Numbered from the stretch's first letter, positions 8,594-16,838 are shown. The stretch: 34,875 bases of DNA from Bacillota bacterium (GCA_023393095.1 JAEWMT010000112.1:1-34875), one strand, 5' to 3'. Notes: generated by a model from the letters alone, not told the origin. Numbers and translations are program-made.

Positions 8594-9601
8594 TCATCTT
8601 TGGACTTGCTCATTGTTATTAACAGAAAGGTTGTCCCCTCCCTTAACACATTTTGAAATAAGGTATCTGGGTCGCCTTTTTACTTCCGCATATATTTTGG
8701 TAAGATAAATACCTATCATACCAAGACTGATCATGATTGAACTTCCGATAATCAACTGAAGAAGTATTACTGTTGTAAATCCACTGGTTGCTTTTCCTGT
8801 AAATTTCATATAAAGAGTCTGTAAACCAAGTAAGACTGCTCCAAAAAACATAAAAATTCCAAGTACCGTAATGCAATGAAGCGGTACCGATGTATAGGAT
8901 GTAATTGCATTCATTGCGAGACGAATCAAACGAAGAAATGACCACTTGGATTTGCCGTTTACACGATCAGCAACATCAAAGTTAATCTGCTTACGGTCAA
9001 ATCCAAGCCACGCGGTCATCCCTCGGAAGAAAGTTGCTCGTTCCGGCATCTCCTTCCAAGCTTCCACTACCTTACGATCCATTAATTTGAAATCAGAAGC
9101 CTTACCTAAATTAATATCCGAGGTTTTATATATAATGTAATAAAAGCATTTTGCACAGAATTTATAGATAGAATTCTCTTTCCCTCTGGAACTTTTTATT
9201 CCTTCAACAACATCATAGCCCTCATTAAGCCATGCTTCAACCATCTTAGGAATTATCTCCGGAGGATGCTGTAGATCAGCGTCCATTACCAGAATCATAT
9301 CTCCATCCGCATATTCCATTCCTGCACATAAGGCGGATTCCTTACCGAAATTTCTGCTGAGACGTAATGCCGTGACACTCTGATTCATCTTTGCAAGGAG
9401 CTTAATCTCTTCCCAAGAATTATCCTTTGATCCATCATCAACTAATATAAATTCATGACTGATATTGTTTTCCTTCAGAACATTTTCAATTACGCCAATG
9501 GAATTCCTGATATGACTTCCTTCCTGATAAACAGGAATAACCAGGGATAGTTTTGATTCTTTGGTCCTAATCTGATTTGTATTAAATACGTTAGATGCCA
9601 T
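8594..9601 (-). CDS. GT2 polyprenyl-phosphate glycosyltransferase (GtrB/DPM1-like)
   Basis: Predicted to move a sugar from a nucleotide donor to undecaprenyl phosphate on the inner membrane face, giving the lipid-linked sugar that GT-C enzymes use outside. At 335 residues it has the GtrB/ArnC-like layout: a GT-A catalytic domain from about 17 (LSLVIPVYQEGSH), DDGS at 55-58, metal-binding DAD at 107-109 within MDADLQHPPE, and then two transmembrane segments at about 240-262 and 275-302. The RVNGKSKWSFLRL block at 213-225 is typical just before the first helix. ATG 9601 is used; AAGGA lies 12 bases upstream, a long spacing, and no better in-frame start exists. This is the first gene of the glycan operon. 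Its sugar specificity (Glc, GlcNAc, Gal or Galf) cannot be read from sequence. Confidence 0.92.
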   Translation of the reverse strand: MASNVFNTNQIRTKESKLSLVIPVYQEGSHIRNSIGVIENVLKENNISHEFILVDDGSKDNSWEEIKLLAKMNQSVTALRLSRNFGKESALCAGMEYADGDMILVMDADLQHPPEIIPKMVEAWLNEGYDVVEGIKSSRGKENSIYKFCAKCFYYIIYKTSDINLGKASDFKLMDRKVVEAWKEMPERATFFRGMTAWLGFDRKQINFDVADRVNGKSKWSFLRLIRLAMNAITSYTSVPLHCITVLGIFMFFGAVLLGLQTLYMKFTGKATSGFTTVILLQLIIGSSIMISLGMIGIYLTKIYAEVKRRPRYLISKCVKGGDNLSVNNNEQVQR

Positions 9602-9650
9602 AGATCATTCGATTCCTTCTCTTCATATTTTAAGCGCAACTGCTTTTCCT

Positions 9651-9679
9651 ATTATACATGAAAAATACACATATTGCCA
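9651..9679 (-). promoter_or_regulatory. Probable promoter of the glycan operon
   Basis: On the minus strand a perfect TATAAT -10 (9651-9656) lies 17 bases after a weak TGGCAA -35 (9674-9679), about 50 bases upstream of the GT2 start. The -10 is convincing and the -35 is poor. It sits between the 237-bp hairpin element and the GT2 gene. Confidence 0.5.
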
Positions 9680-9740
9680 TGCTTTTAAATAAATATTCAC
9701 ATTTCTAATAATAATTTAATATTTATTTTATATTAAGTGG

Positions 9741-9977
9741 TGTCATAAGTCATCGATATGGTAAATCGATGAATATGTGTGCATATATATACAGATGACG
9801 AAGACCGGCTGAAAGCGGTTGCCTTTTCTTTCGTTTAAGACACAGTAAAATGTGAGCAGCTGCGAGCATTTTACACTTTTGAGACTTAATAAGAAAGTTA
9901 CCGTTTAAAGGAAAGGCGAGTCATATGTATATATATGCACACATATTCATCTCCCTACATATACCTGACTTATGACA
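9741..9977. repeat. 237-bp near-palindromic hairpin element (MITE-like)
   Basis: The whole stretch folds back on itself. The outer arms TGTCATAAGTCA (9741-9752) and TGACTTATGACA (9966-9977) are perfect 12-bp inverses. A 26-bp perfect inverse pair follows at 9768-9793 and 9926-9951, then ATGAC/GTCAT, then GCCTTTtCTTT/AAAGgAAAGGC. The core is GTAAAATG...CATTTTAC around the palindrome GCAGCTGC (about 9857-9864). The left arm has about 20 extra bases (near 9800-9820) including GAAAGCGGTT, and AAAGCGGTT recurs just outside the right end at 9981-9989. No open frame of note and no clear target duplication. It lies between the recG stop and the glycan promoter. It could be a non-autonomous mobile element or a long structured RNA. 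Confidence 0.8.
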
Positions 9978-10001
9978 TCCAAAGCGGTTTTCTTTCATTA
10001 C

Positions 10002-12038
10002 TTATAATGTACCCGTATTCCGATTCAGTATTCTATCTTCCAGATATGGATTTGTTTTAAAGATATGGTCAACTTCAGTTTCCGTAAGTTCTTTCACTGC
10101 TTGGGCAGCCGCCTTAAGGATACTTGAATCAGTAAAGATATCGCCAAGTTTAAAATTAAGCTCACCGCTTTGCCTTATCCCAAAGATATCTCCGGGACCC
10201 CGAAGTTTCAGATCCTCGCTAGCTATGTAGAATCCGTCATTGGATTTATTTAAAATTTCCAACCGATCCCATGCCTCTCTACTGCTGCTTCCACAGACAA
10301 AAATACAGTAGGACTGATATTCTCCACGGCCTACCCGCCCCCTTAGCTGATGTAGTTGAGCCAGACCAAAGCGTTCTGCATTCTCAACCATCATCACAGC
10401 TGCATTCGGAACATTAACGCCAACCTCAACAACTGTTGTGGAAACCAGTACACTAATGTCACCATTCGCAAAGCGTTCCATCACATTATTTTTATCCTTC
10501 GGTTTCATCTTACCATGAAGATATTCAACCGTAACGTTTGGAGAAAGAGATTCCTTTAACCGTTCCGTATAATCAATTACATTTTCTGCTTCCATCTCCT
10601 CACTCTCTTCAACCATTGGACATATAACATAAATCTGCCTGCCCGCGGCTACCTGCTTATCTATGAAGCGATAAGCGCTCGGTCGGTAATTCGTATCAAC
10701 CACACAGTTCTTAATCGGCAGACGCCTGGCCGGAAGCTCGTCCACTACGGAAATATCAAGATCCCCATATAAAATGATTGCAAGAGTTCTTGGAATCGGT
10801 GTTGCACTCATAACAAGTACATGAGGATTGCTGCCTTTATTCATTAAGGTTTCTCTCTGCTTAACACCAAAACGATGCTGCTCATCCGTAATAACCAGTC
10901 CTAGACTGTCATATTCCACCTTTTCCTGAATCAAGGCATGCGTCCCAACAATAATATCAGCCTGATGAGTTTTTATTTTTTCATACGCTTCTCTTTTTTC
11001 CTTTGCAGTCTGAGAACCTACTAACAAGCAGATGTTAATTCCAAATTCCGTGAACAATTCCGTTAAGGAATTCAGATGTTGTTTTGCAAGTACTTCAGTC
11101 GGAACCATGAAGCAAGCCTGATAGCCATTTTTTACTGCAACAAATAGTGCCAGTTCGGCAAGTATTGTCTTACCGCATCCAACATCCCCCTGGATCAGCC
11201 GGTTCATGACATATTCTCCCTGCATATCCTTCTTAATCTCCTGCCATACTCTTAATTGAGCATTCGTCAGCGGATACGGCAGGCTTTCTATTAATTGGTC
11301 ACATTCACCATACTCCTGCATCTGATATCCGGAATGCTGTAATGACTTATGCTCCTTCAGCTTACGAAGTGCTAGCGAGTACAGGAAAAATTCATCAAAA
11401 ACCAGTCTCTGTCTAGCTTTCATCATACTTTCCCGATCCTTAGGAAAATGTACCTCCTTCAGTGCTTTTGTTCTGTCCATCAACGTATATTCCTTCGCAA
11501 TATGCTTGGGAATATAATCCTTTGCAAAAGAAAGCTCGGAAAGCGCCTGTTTAATAGACTTCGAAATCACCGTGTTGGTCAAACCTTCTGTCAGCGGATA
11601 AACAGGCTGTAGGATTTTTAGTAATTTATAATAAGCTTCCTTCTGATAAATATTTGGCTGTTCCATCACAAGTATCCCGTTTTTTCGAATTACCTTTCCT
11701 CGGAATATATAGTGATAACCTGATCGCAGGGTTTTCTGAAGGAAAGGCATGTTGAACCAAGTAAGATGCAATAGGTCCGAGGAATCCTTAACCTGTGCAC
11801 TTATAATCTGGAGATTCCGGACTTTTTTCACCTTTGGTGCTGCAACCAGAGAAGCTTCAATCGCAGTAATCTGTCCTTCTTGAATATATGCAATTGGTAT
11901 TGGTCGTTCAAATTCTTCATAACCTCTTGGATAATGCTCCAACAAATCTTGTACTGTCTCGATCCCAAGCTTTAATAATAACTTCTCCGTCTTATCTCCG
12001 ATCCCTTTAATTATTTTAATTCTATCATTTGCTTCCAT
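10002..12038 (-). CDS. recG: ATP-dependent DNA helicase RecG
   Basis: Superfamily 2 helicase that remodels stalled replication forks and Holliday junctions in the cytoplasm. At 678 residues it has full length. The wedge/OB domain covers about 1-160. The helicase core has Walker A GDVGCGKT at 284-291, Walker B as DEQH at 385-388 followed by RFGVKQRE, motif III SATPIPRTLA, and the C-terminal RGRVGRGEYQS motif VI. The NGDISVLVSTTVVEVGVNVP block and the terminal wedge-contacting helix are also present. ATG 12038 is preceded by GGAGGTG. In many Firmicutes recG lies near rpmB, the Asp23-family gene and fakA; here about 6 kb of other genes separate them. The 237-bp hairpin lies 24 bp beyond the stop and may end transcription. 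Confidence 0.98.
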   Translation of the reverse strand: MEANDRIKIIKGIGDKTEKLLLKLGIETVQDLLEHYPRGYEEFERPIPIAYIQEGQITAIEASLVAAPKVKKVRNLQIISAQVKDSSDLLHLTWFNMPFLQKTLRSGYHYIFRGKVIRKNGILVMEQPNIYQKEAYYKLLKILQPVYPLTEGLTNTVISKSIKQALSELSFAKDYIPKHIAKEYTLMDRTKALKEVHFPKDRESMMKARQRLVFDEFFLYSLALRKLKEHKSLQHSGYQMQEYGECDQLIESLPYPLTNAQLRVWQEIKKDMQGEYVMNRLIQGDVGCGKTILAELALFVAVKNGYQACFMVPTEVLAKQHLNSLTELFTEFGINICLLVGSQTAKEKREAYEKIKTHQADIIVGTHALIQEKVEYDSLGLVITDEQHRFGVKQRETLMNKGSNPHVLVMSATPIPRTLAIILYGDLDISVVDELPARRLPIKNCVVDTNYRPSAYRFIDKQVAAGRQIYVICPMVEESEEMEAENVIDYTERLKESLSPNVTVEYLHGKMKPKDKNNVMERFANGDISVLVSTTVVEVGVNVPNAAVMMVENAERFGLAQLHQLRGRVGRGEYQSYCIFVCGSSSREAWDRLEILNKSNDGFYIASEDLKLRGPGDIFGIRQSGELNFKLGDIFTDSSILKAAAQAVKELTETEVDHIFKTNPYLEDRILNRNTGTL

Positions 12039-12125
12039 GCTTCACCTCCGACTATGTAATCAACTAAATAATATTATAAACGATAGATTAGGATTAAAGA
12101 AGAAAAAAATATTACGATTCACCAT

Positions 12126-12287
12126 AGCCAACTAAATTCTCGGATACAGAACCTCCTGTATGTTTGAAAAATATAGTAACAGTTTTGCATACGATAAGCG
12201 AGCATCTTTGTATGATTGTGGCACACAAAACCGGTACTGTTCAAGCAGTGTGAGAAGGAGGCACTGTGCCCCAGAGTATAGTTGGCT
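12126..12287. other. Structured intergenic stretch between recG and the GntR gene
   Basis: The 374-bp gap between the divergent recG and GntR genes holds no gene. AGCCAACTA (12126-12134) and TAGTTGGCT (12279-12287) are perfect inverse repeats enclosing about 145 bases that are richer in G and C than the surroundings. Inside are small hairpins such as ACAGaacctcCTGT, ACTGttcaagCAGT and GGCACtgtGCC. The architecture (closing stem plus internal stems) would suit a structured RNA or a decayed palindromic element. I match it to no known riboswitch. Confidence 0.4.
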
Positions 12288-12338
12288 GTTAATAGTAATA
12301 AAAAATTAAATTAAATAATAACAATAATAAATTATATA

Positions 12339-12394
12339 TTGACATCTTATTTGTATTACTGTACTATTGTATTATACATTTAATACAGTGATAC
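12339..12394 (+). promoter_or_regulatory. Promoter with overlapping operator for the GntR-ABC operon
   Basis: A strong promoter is visible: TTGACA (12339-12344), a 17-base spacer, TACTAT (12362-12367). An inverted repeat, GTATTACTGTA (12353-12363) and TACAGTGATAC (12384-12394), differs at one base and covers the end of the spacer, the -10 box and the likely start of transcription. The placement fits repression by the YtrA-type regulator encoded 18 bases downstream, since such regulators usually control their own operon. Binding is inferred. Confidence 0.75.
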
Positions 12395-12412
12395 AAGAAA
12401 GGAGTTGAAGAA

Positions 12413-12778
12413 ATGAAATGGGTACTTAATTCAGAACGTCCTGTGTATATTCAATTAATCGAGCAAATACAGGCTGGCATCATCTCTGGACAGTATAAAC
12501 CTGGTGATAAATTACCTTCTGTCAGGGAATTGGCAGCGGAAGCAACTGTTAATCCGAACACCATGCAGAAAGCCCTTTCGGAACTAGAACGAACAGGATT
12601 AATATACACCAACCGAACTAGTGGCCGATTCATAACCTCGGATGAAACTATGATTAATAAATTAAAAGTATTATCCGCAAGGGAACTGGTACAGGATTTT
12701 GTTAACCGGATGAATAAGCTTGGCTTTAACCCGGAAGAAACCATAGCATTAGTAAATGAAGTGATAAAAGTAAAATAA
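12413..12778 (+). CDS. GntR-family regulator, YtrA subfamily
   Basis: A 121-residue transcriptional regulator. The winged helix-turn-helix is at about 8-76 (PVYIQLIEQIQAGIISG, then the KLPSVRELA and VNPNTMQKALSELE recognition region, then TNRTSGRFI wing). The C-terminal part is only about 45 residues, with no ligand-binding FadR or UTRA domain; that short tail defines the YtrA type. ATG 12413 follows AAGGAG. It heads a plus-strand cluster with an ABC ATPase 29 bp downstream, a permease and a lipoprotein. YtrA proteins in Bacillus repress such ABC operons and respond to cell-wall antibiotics. The same response is likely but unproven here, and the operator overlapping its promoter supports self-control. 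Confidence 0.93.
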   Translation: MKWVLNSERPVYIQLIEQIQAGIISGQYKPGDKLPSVRELAAEATVNPNTMQKALSELERTGLIYTNRTSGRFITSDETMINKLKVLSARELVQDFVNRMNKLGFNPEETIALVNEVIKVK

Positions 12779-12807
12779 GCGTTAATCGCAGATGGGAGTT
12801 ATGTTAG

Positions 12808-13506
12808 ATGAATACAATATTAGAATGTAAATCATTAACGAAGAAATTCGGAGGCATTACCGCTCTTGATCATGTGGATTTAACCCTAGAGCGGGGCCAT
12901 GTCATTGGTCTGCTGGGTCCTAACGGAAGCGGCAAGACAACATTAATTAAATTAATCAATGGTTTATTGGTTCCTAATTCCGGAAAGCTTTTCATTGATG
13001 GAAAGGAACCCGGAGTTGAGACCAAGAAAATCGTATCTTACCTTCCCGAACGTACTTATTTACCTGATTGGATGCGCGTCTCAGAAGCAGTTGATTTCTT
13101 TGAAGACTTTTATAAGGATTTTGATAGGAGTAGAGCCTATGATATGCTGGAACGTCTTCAGCTGGATCCTGAAAGACGTCTGAAGACTTTATCAAAAGGC
13201 ACCAAGGAAAAGGTACAGTTGATTTTGGTAATGAGCAGAAAAGCGGATCTATATTGTCTGGATGAACCAATCGGCGGGGTTGATCCTGCTGCCAGAGATT
13301 ATATTTTGAATACTATTATCTCAAATTATAATGAAAATGCAACGATCATCATTTCCACCCATTTAATTTCTGATATTGAAACGGTATTGGATGAGGTTGT
13401 ATTTATAAAAAATGGCAAAGTTACGCTTCAGGCTTCTGTTGACGATATCAGATCTAAAGAAGGAAAATCCATAGATGCATTATTCAGGGAGGTATTCAAA
13501 TGTTAG
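12808..13506 (+). CDS. ABC transporter ATP-binding protein (YtrB-like)
   Basis: A 232-residue cytoplasmic ATPase that would power the membrane protein encoded by the next gene. Walker A is GPNGSGKTT at 37-45, Walker B is LYCLDEP followed by the D-loop GGVDPAA, and the H-loop is STHLIS. Two conserved spots depart from the classic pattern: the Q-loop glutamine is Glu (SYLPERTYLP), and the signature motif reads LSKGTKEK rather than LSGGQ. Variation at these places is common in GntR-linked ABC proteins, so it does not imply inactivity. The likely start ATG 12808 has a GGGAG site about ten bases upstream. The stop overlaps the next start by 7 bases, so the two products are probably made together. 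Role: export or defence against cell-envelope agents (inference). Confidence 0.93.
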   Translation: MNTILECKSLTKKFGGITALDHVDLTLERGHVIGLLGPNGSGKTTLIKLINGLLVPNSGKLFIDGKEPGVETKKIVSYLPERTYLPDWMRVSEAVDFFEDFYKDFDRSRAYDMLERLQLDPERRLKTLSKGTKEKVQLILVMSRKADLYCLDEPIGGVDPAARDYILNTIISNYNENATIIISTHLISDIETVLDEVVFIKNGKVTLQASVDDIRSKEGKSIDALFREVFKC

Positions 13507-14285
13507 GTAAATTATTTAAATATGAAATGAAGGCATGTGCAAGATTACTATTACCGTTGTATTTAGTTCTTATTACACTATCGATTATGGATCGTATCAT
13601 ATTGGGCTTGAATTTTTTCAAAGGTGCCCTTGCCGTGCTACCCGTAACGATAACCGTATTATTTATACTGGCAAATGTAGCGATTGCTGTCATAGCCTCA
13701 GTAATCATAATTTTCCGCTTCTATAAAAATATGGTTACGGATGAAGGTTATTTGATGTTTACCCTACCGGTAAAGCCCTACCAGTTAATTAATGCAAAGC
13801 TGATAGCCGGTTCCTTATGGATTTTCATAAGTATTATTGTGATTATCGCTGCACTCCTACTAGATTTTGGTACATTAAGCCGTGCTGATCTCTTCTGGGA
13901 TGGGGTAAAGCAATTTTGGATCGAATATAAAGGGGTATTTGGCAATAAAGGTTTCATTTTAATTCTAGAGACTATTATAGCTCTTATCATCGGTATCCCC
14001 AGTGGTATTCTTCAGGTTTATGCTTCCATTGCTGTCGGTCAGTTATTCAGCGGTCATAAAATACTCGGTTCCGTTGTATCCTATGTCGTCCTCAACACTA
14101 TGCTGCAGATTATTACAACTATAATCATGGTAGTTGCTGGATTAACAATTGGAAATGATATCGATGATTACAATGCATTAGTATATTTAATTATGCCGAT
14201 ATCCATAGCGATTGTATTAGCGTTTACAACTGGATTCTACTTAATTACTAATTTTATATTTAAAAAGAAATTAAACCTTGAATAA
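13500..14285 (+). CDS. ABC transporter permease partner of the YtrB-like ATPase
   Basis: A 261-residue integral membrane protein with about six hydrophobic segments (roughly 18-37, 43-75, 97-120, 155-180, 190-220, 230-255), as in ABC-2 type permeases. A basic/acidic loop after the second segment reads FRFYKNMVTDEGYLMFTLP, a pattern common in permeases of GntR-controlled ABC operons, where the EGYL/FTLPV stretch probably contacts the ATPase. The start overlaps the ATPase stop by 7 bases, and the ribosome site GGGAGG lies within the ATPase gene. The substrate is unknown; by context it may be a peptide or lipid-II-binding antibiotic. The following lipoprotein gene starts 67 bases after the stop. 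Confidence 0.88.
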   Translation: MLGKLFKYEMKACARLLLPLYLVLITLSIMDRIILGLNFFKGALAVLPVTITVLFILANVAIAVIASVIIIFRFYKNMVTDEGYLMFTLPVKPYQLINAKLIAGSLWIFISIIVIIAALLLDFGTLSRADLFWDGVKQFWIEYKGVFGNKGFILILETIIALIIGIPSGILQVYASIAVGQLFSGHKILGSVVSYVVLNTMLQIITTIIMVVAGLTIGNDIDDYNALVYLIMPISIAIVLAFTTGFYLITNFIFKKKLNLE

Positions 14286-14352
14286 TAAGATAACAGCCTG
14301 TATGATATCAACAAAAATATTTCATATATTTTTAACTGAAAGGTGTTTGATT

Positions 14353-14721
14353 ATGAAAAAAATTTTTATTATATTATTAATGTTTTCCATTATTACCGGA
14401 TTATATGGCTGCTCCAGTTTAGAGATAGGCTCCTTCGAAAATAATAGCTTCAAGCAAATGGAAGCAAGCTATTACCAGTTAAACGGTACAAAAGAAGGTA
14501 AAATTACGGTGAAAGATAACGAGACCGTAGAAGTATCCGTAAGTATTGTAACAAAGTCCGGTTCAATTGATGTATTCATATTTAAAGATAAAGAGGCTTA
14601 TGAATACGAAGGGCATTATTTGAAAACTCAGAAATTCAAGGTGACTCTTTCGGATCCGGGAACCTATACCATCCAGGTAAAAGCTAAAAAACACAAGGGA
14701 AGCTACTCCTTCACCTGGTAA
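14353..14721 (+). CDS. Small lipoprotein, last gene of the GntR-ABC operon
   Basis: A 122-residue protein with a lipoprotein signal: MKK, a hydrophobic stretch, and the lipobox LYGC with Cys at about 20. The mature part is mostly beta strands (VKDNETVEVSVSIVTKSG, DPGTYTIQVKAKKHKGSYSF) and looks like a compact Ig/C2-like fold with alternating polar residues; I do not know the family. I use ATG 14353 because AAGGTG lies 8 bases upstream and the signal peptide begins there; a longer frame from 14278 adds 25 residues before the signal. It ends the operon, before a hairpin at 14751. Small lipoproteins beside such transporters may sense or bind ligand outside the membrane (inference). Confidence 0.82.
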   Translation: MKKIFIILLMFSIITGLYGCSSLEIGSFENNSFKQMEASYYQLNGTKEGKITVKDNETVEVSVSIVTKSGSIDVFIFKDKEAYEYEGHYLKTQKFKVTLSDPGTYTIQVKAKKHKGSYSFTW

Positions 14722-14750
14722 CCAATTTTACGTATTGACAAACTACACAA

Positions 14751-14810
14751 AGGGTGTCGGTCAAATGTTTTCTGCTAATCTTAGCTTTTTAGACATGGCC
14801 GGCACCCCTT
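14751..14810. terminator. Hairpin between the ABC operon and the exporter gene
   Basis: Arms AGGGTGTCGGTCA (14751-14763) and TGGCCGGCACCCCTT (14796-14810) pair with one G-U and small bulges around a T-rich loop. No strong T-run follows on either strand. It lies between convergent genes, so it may end transcription from both sides. Confidence 0.5.
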
Positions 14811-15081
14811 ATTGATGCTCGCAAATAGGTAATTGTGAATCTCATATATTGTAAATATTGTATACACACCAGATACTATTCCAGAGCACAATTAAAGTGT
14901 TAAAACATTTATTTCAAAGAAAACCTTGGAGCATAGGTATACATATACCGTGTATAATTGCAGAATTTAAATGGTTTCGCAATTTCATAATTTTTTCCCA
15001 TATAATAATTACACTAAAGAATGTATTTGTTTATCTATCATGTTATCTCTGCTGTAATATAATTCTTTCTAATATAACAAT
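14811..15081. other. Gene-free AT-rich gap between convergent genes
   Basis: About 270 bases with no supported gene on either strand. The only plus-strand frame here continues antisense into the exporter gene and has no ribosome site. Small self-complementary spots such as GTATACatATAC near 14937 are short enough to be chance. I see no promoter or repeat of note. Confidence 0.5.
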
Positions 15082-16011
15082 TTACTGCTCTGTTTTCTGT
15101 ATTTTTATATGCGATAGTTTCTTCTTTAATCCAATCTCACTTTTCGAAATAAAAAGACCTGCCATAGTTAATAATGCACCCGCTACTAATACTCCCGTAA
15201 TTACTTCATGTAAAATAATAACCGAGGTTATCACTGTAATAACCGGGGTTATATAAATATAAATACTTGTTTTTACAGCACCAAGAACCTTAACAGCATA
15301 ATTCCAGGTTACAAAACACATTGCTGATGCTCCCAGACTTAAAAATAGGATATTAAACAGGTTAACCGGACTTTGAAACCGTTCCGGGCCAAGTTTAAAA
15401 TCAAAGATAAATAAAGCCGGTATCATAAATAATATTCCGTAGAAAAAAATCCGTTTTGTCGTCTGGATTGTATGATGCCCATACGCACTGATCTTTTTCG
15501 TAAGTACAGAATAGACAGCCCATACCGCTGCAGCCAGTAAGGCCATAAAATCACCGATTGGGTTTACCTTAATTTCTGAACTTCCTTGAAAGCTGATTAA
15601 AAAGATACCAGTAATTGCTGTAACAAAACCGATAAAGAAGTTTATTTTAAGCCTTTCACCACTTAGAAAGCGGCTTGCGAAAAGAGCTGTAAATAAAGGT
15701 GCTATCGATATGATAACCGATATATTAGAAGCCATAGAATAGGTCAGTGCAATATTCTCGAGTAAATAATAGAGTGTTAATCCACAGAGACCGGCACAGG
15801 CATAGGTTATTTCTTGTTTCATATTTGTAATTTTCAACCGGCGCGGATAGATCAAGATAAGAGTTAATAATCCAATGGTAAAACGGTAAAACAGTATTTC
15901 TATCGGAGTAAAATCTCGTAGTAAAATCTTTGTTGATATAAAAGTTGTCCCCCATATTATAATTGTAAGGGTTGCTAATAAATGTCCTGCTGCATGCTTA
16001 TTATTTTTCAT
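15082..16011 (-). CDS. EamA/DMT-superfamily transporter (drug/metabolite exporter)
   Basis: A 309-residue inner-membrane protein with ten predicted helices in two EamA repeats (about 8-140 and 150-290). First-repeat marks are TIIIWGTTFISTKILL, FTPIEILFYRF and the YYLLENIALTYSMASN helix; second-repeat marks are AAVWAVYSVLTKK, CFVTWNYAVKVLGAVKTS and PVITVITSVIILHE. Members export amino acids, nucleotides or toxic metabolites; the substrate here is not readable. The start ATG overlaps the stop of the AraC regulator gene in an ATGA junction, so the regulator is made first and the two are translationally coupled. This arrangement suggests the regulator senses the exporter's substrate. A positively charged C-terminal tail (LKKKLSHIKIQK) stays in the cytoplasm. 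Confidence 0.93.
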   Translation of the reverse strand: MKNNKHAAGHLLATLTIIIWGTTFISTKILLRDFTPIEILFYRFTIGLLTLILIYPRRLKITNMKQEITYACAGLCGLTLYYLLENIALTYSMASNISVIISIAPLFTALFASRFLSGERLKINFFIGFVTAITGIFLISFQGSSEIKVNPIGDFMALLAAAVWAVYSVLTKKISAYGHHTIQTTKRIFFYGILFMIPALFIFDFKLGPERFQSPVNLFNILFLSLGASAMCFVTWNYAVKVLGAVKTSIYIYITPVITVITSVIILHEVITGVLVAGALLTMAGLFISKSEIGLKKKLSHIKIQKTEQ

Positions 16012-16838
16012 AATTTCCTTTCTGTGATGATAAATATGTTCTGATATTGCTTGGGCGTTAGCCCGATAAACTCCTTAAAGAAATTTGTAAAATGACTTTG
16101 ATCAACAAAGCCGGTCTGCATGGCTGCCTCAATTGGCTCCACACCGGATTCCAGCAACTTTTTAGCATTATTGATCCGCACTGTTTCCAAATAACGATAA
16201 GGAGTAATACCAAGAAGCTTTGTGAAGGCACGAAGTAGGGAATACTTATTCATATCAGATATTTCACTAAGTTGATCAAGATTAATACGATCCGCATAAT
16301 GTTGATCCAGATAATCCCGAACCGCTTGAATACCCGTATCCATTTTAACAGCTTCCATTTGGGAATATGACTGCGTATATTCCTCAATCAGCTGCTCCAT
16401 CAAAAATATAAAAGTTTCTTCCTTTTTAAAGTCCGTTTGTTCTTCCATGATTGCAATATGTAATTCACGAAGCAGTTCTATTTGTTCACTATGAAATACT
16501 ACCGCCTGTGTAAAATAGGGCATATATTCCTGTCCCGTGATCTCTAATACTGCTTTTTTCATAACCTCGGATTTGATATTAATACATCTGTAGTCAAGGG
16601 TCTTTTCGTTAATTTGTTCACAAGTATGATTATCCAATGGATTAAACAATACCATATCTCCCTGATCAATCGTATATTCTTTATTTTTACAGGACAAATG
16701 CCTCTGACCATTTTCAATAAAACCAATGACATAATGCTCATGAAAGTGGTTAGGAAATTTCTGCATTAATCCTTTAAACCAATATGCTTCAATCTGTAAA
16801 TCTTTATCAAAACAAACGGTCCGTAATTCCTTCCCCAT
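16008..16838 (-). CDS. AraC-family transcriptional regulator
   Basis: A 276-residue regulator. The N-terminal cupin-like sensor domain (about 1-150) shows HFHEHYVIGFIENGQ and GDMVLFNPLDNHTC. The C-terminal double helix-turn-helix (about 170-272) shows INLDQLSEISDMNKYSLLR and FVDQSHFTNFFKEFIGLTP, the AraC hallmark. ATG 16838 is chosen because GGAG lies six bases upstream; the longer frame from 16850 starts inside that site. Such AraC-cupin regulators often sit with the exporter or enzyme they control, here the DMT gene overlapping by four bases. Direct TGCAAGC repeats and an inverted repeat upstream are candidate binding sites. Confidence 0.94.
   Translation of the reverse strand: MGKELRTVCFDKDLQIEAYWFKGLMQKFPNHFHEHYVIGFIENGQRHLSCKNKEYTIDQGDMVLFNPLDNHTCEQINEKTLDYRCINIKSEVMKKAVLEITGQEYMPYFTQAVVFHSEQIELLRELHIAIMEEQTDFKKEETFIFLMEQLIEEYTQSYSQMEAVKMDTGIQAVRDYLDQHYADRINLDQLSEISDMNKYSLLRAFTKLLGITPYRYLETVRINNAKKLLESGVEPIEAAMQTGFVDQSHFTNFFKEFIGLTPKQYQNIFIITERKL

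Noticed and set aside
9741..9977. Complete insertion sequence
   Set aside because: Only about 237 bp, with no transposase frame; at most a non-autonomous element.
12808..13506. ATPase broken by an unusual signature motif
   Set aside because: Walker A, Walker B, D-loop and H-loop are intact, and such variation is common in GntR-linked ABC proteins.
14858..15256. 132-codon plus-strand frame entering the exporter gene
   Set aside because: Lies largely in AT-rich non-coding DNA and antisense; no ribosome site, low-complexity product.
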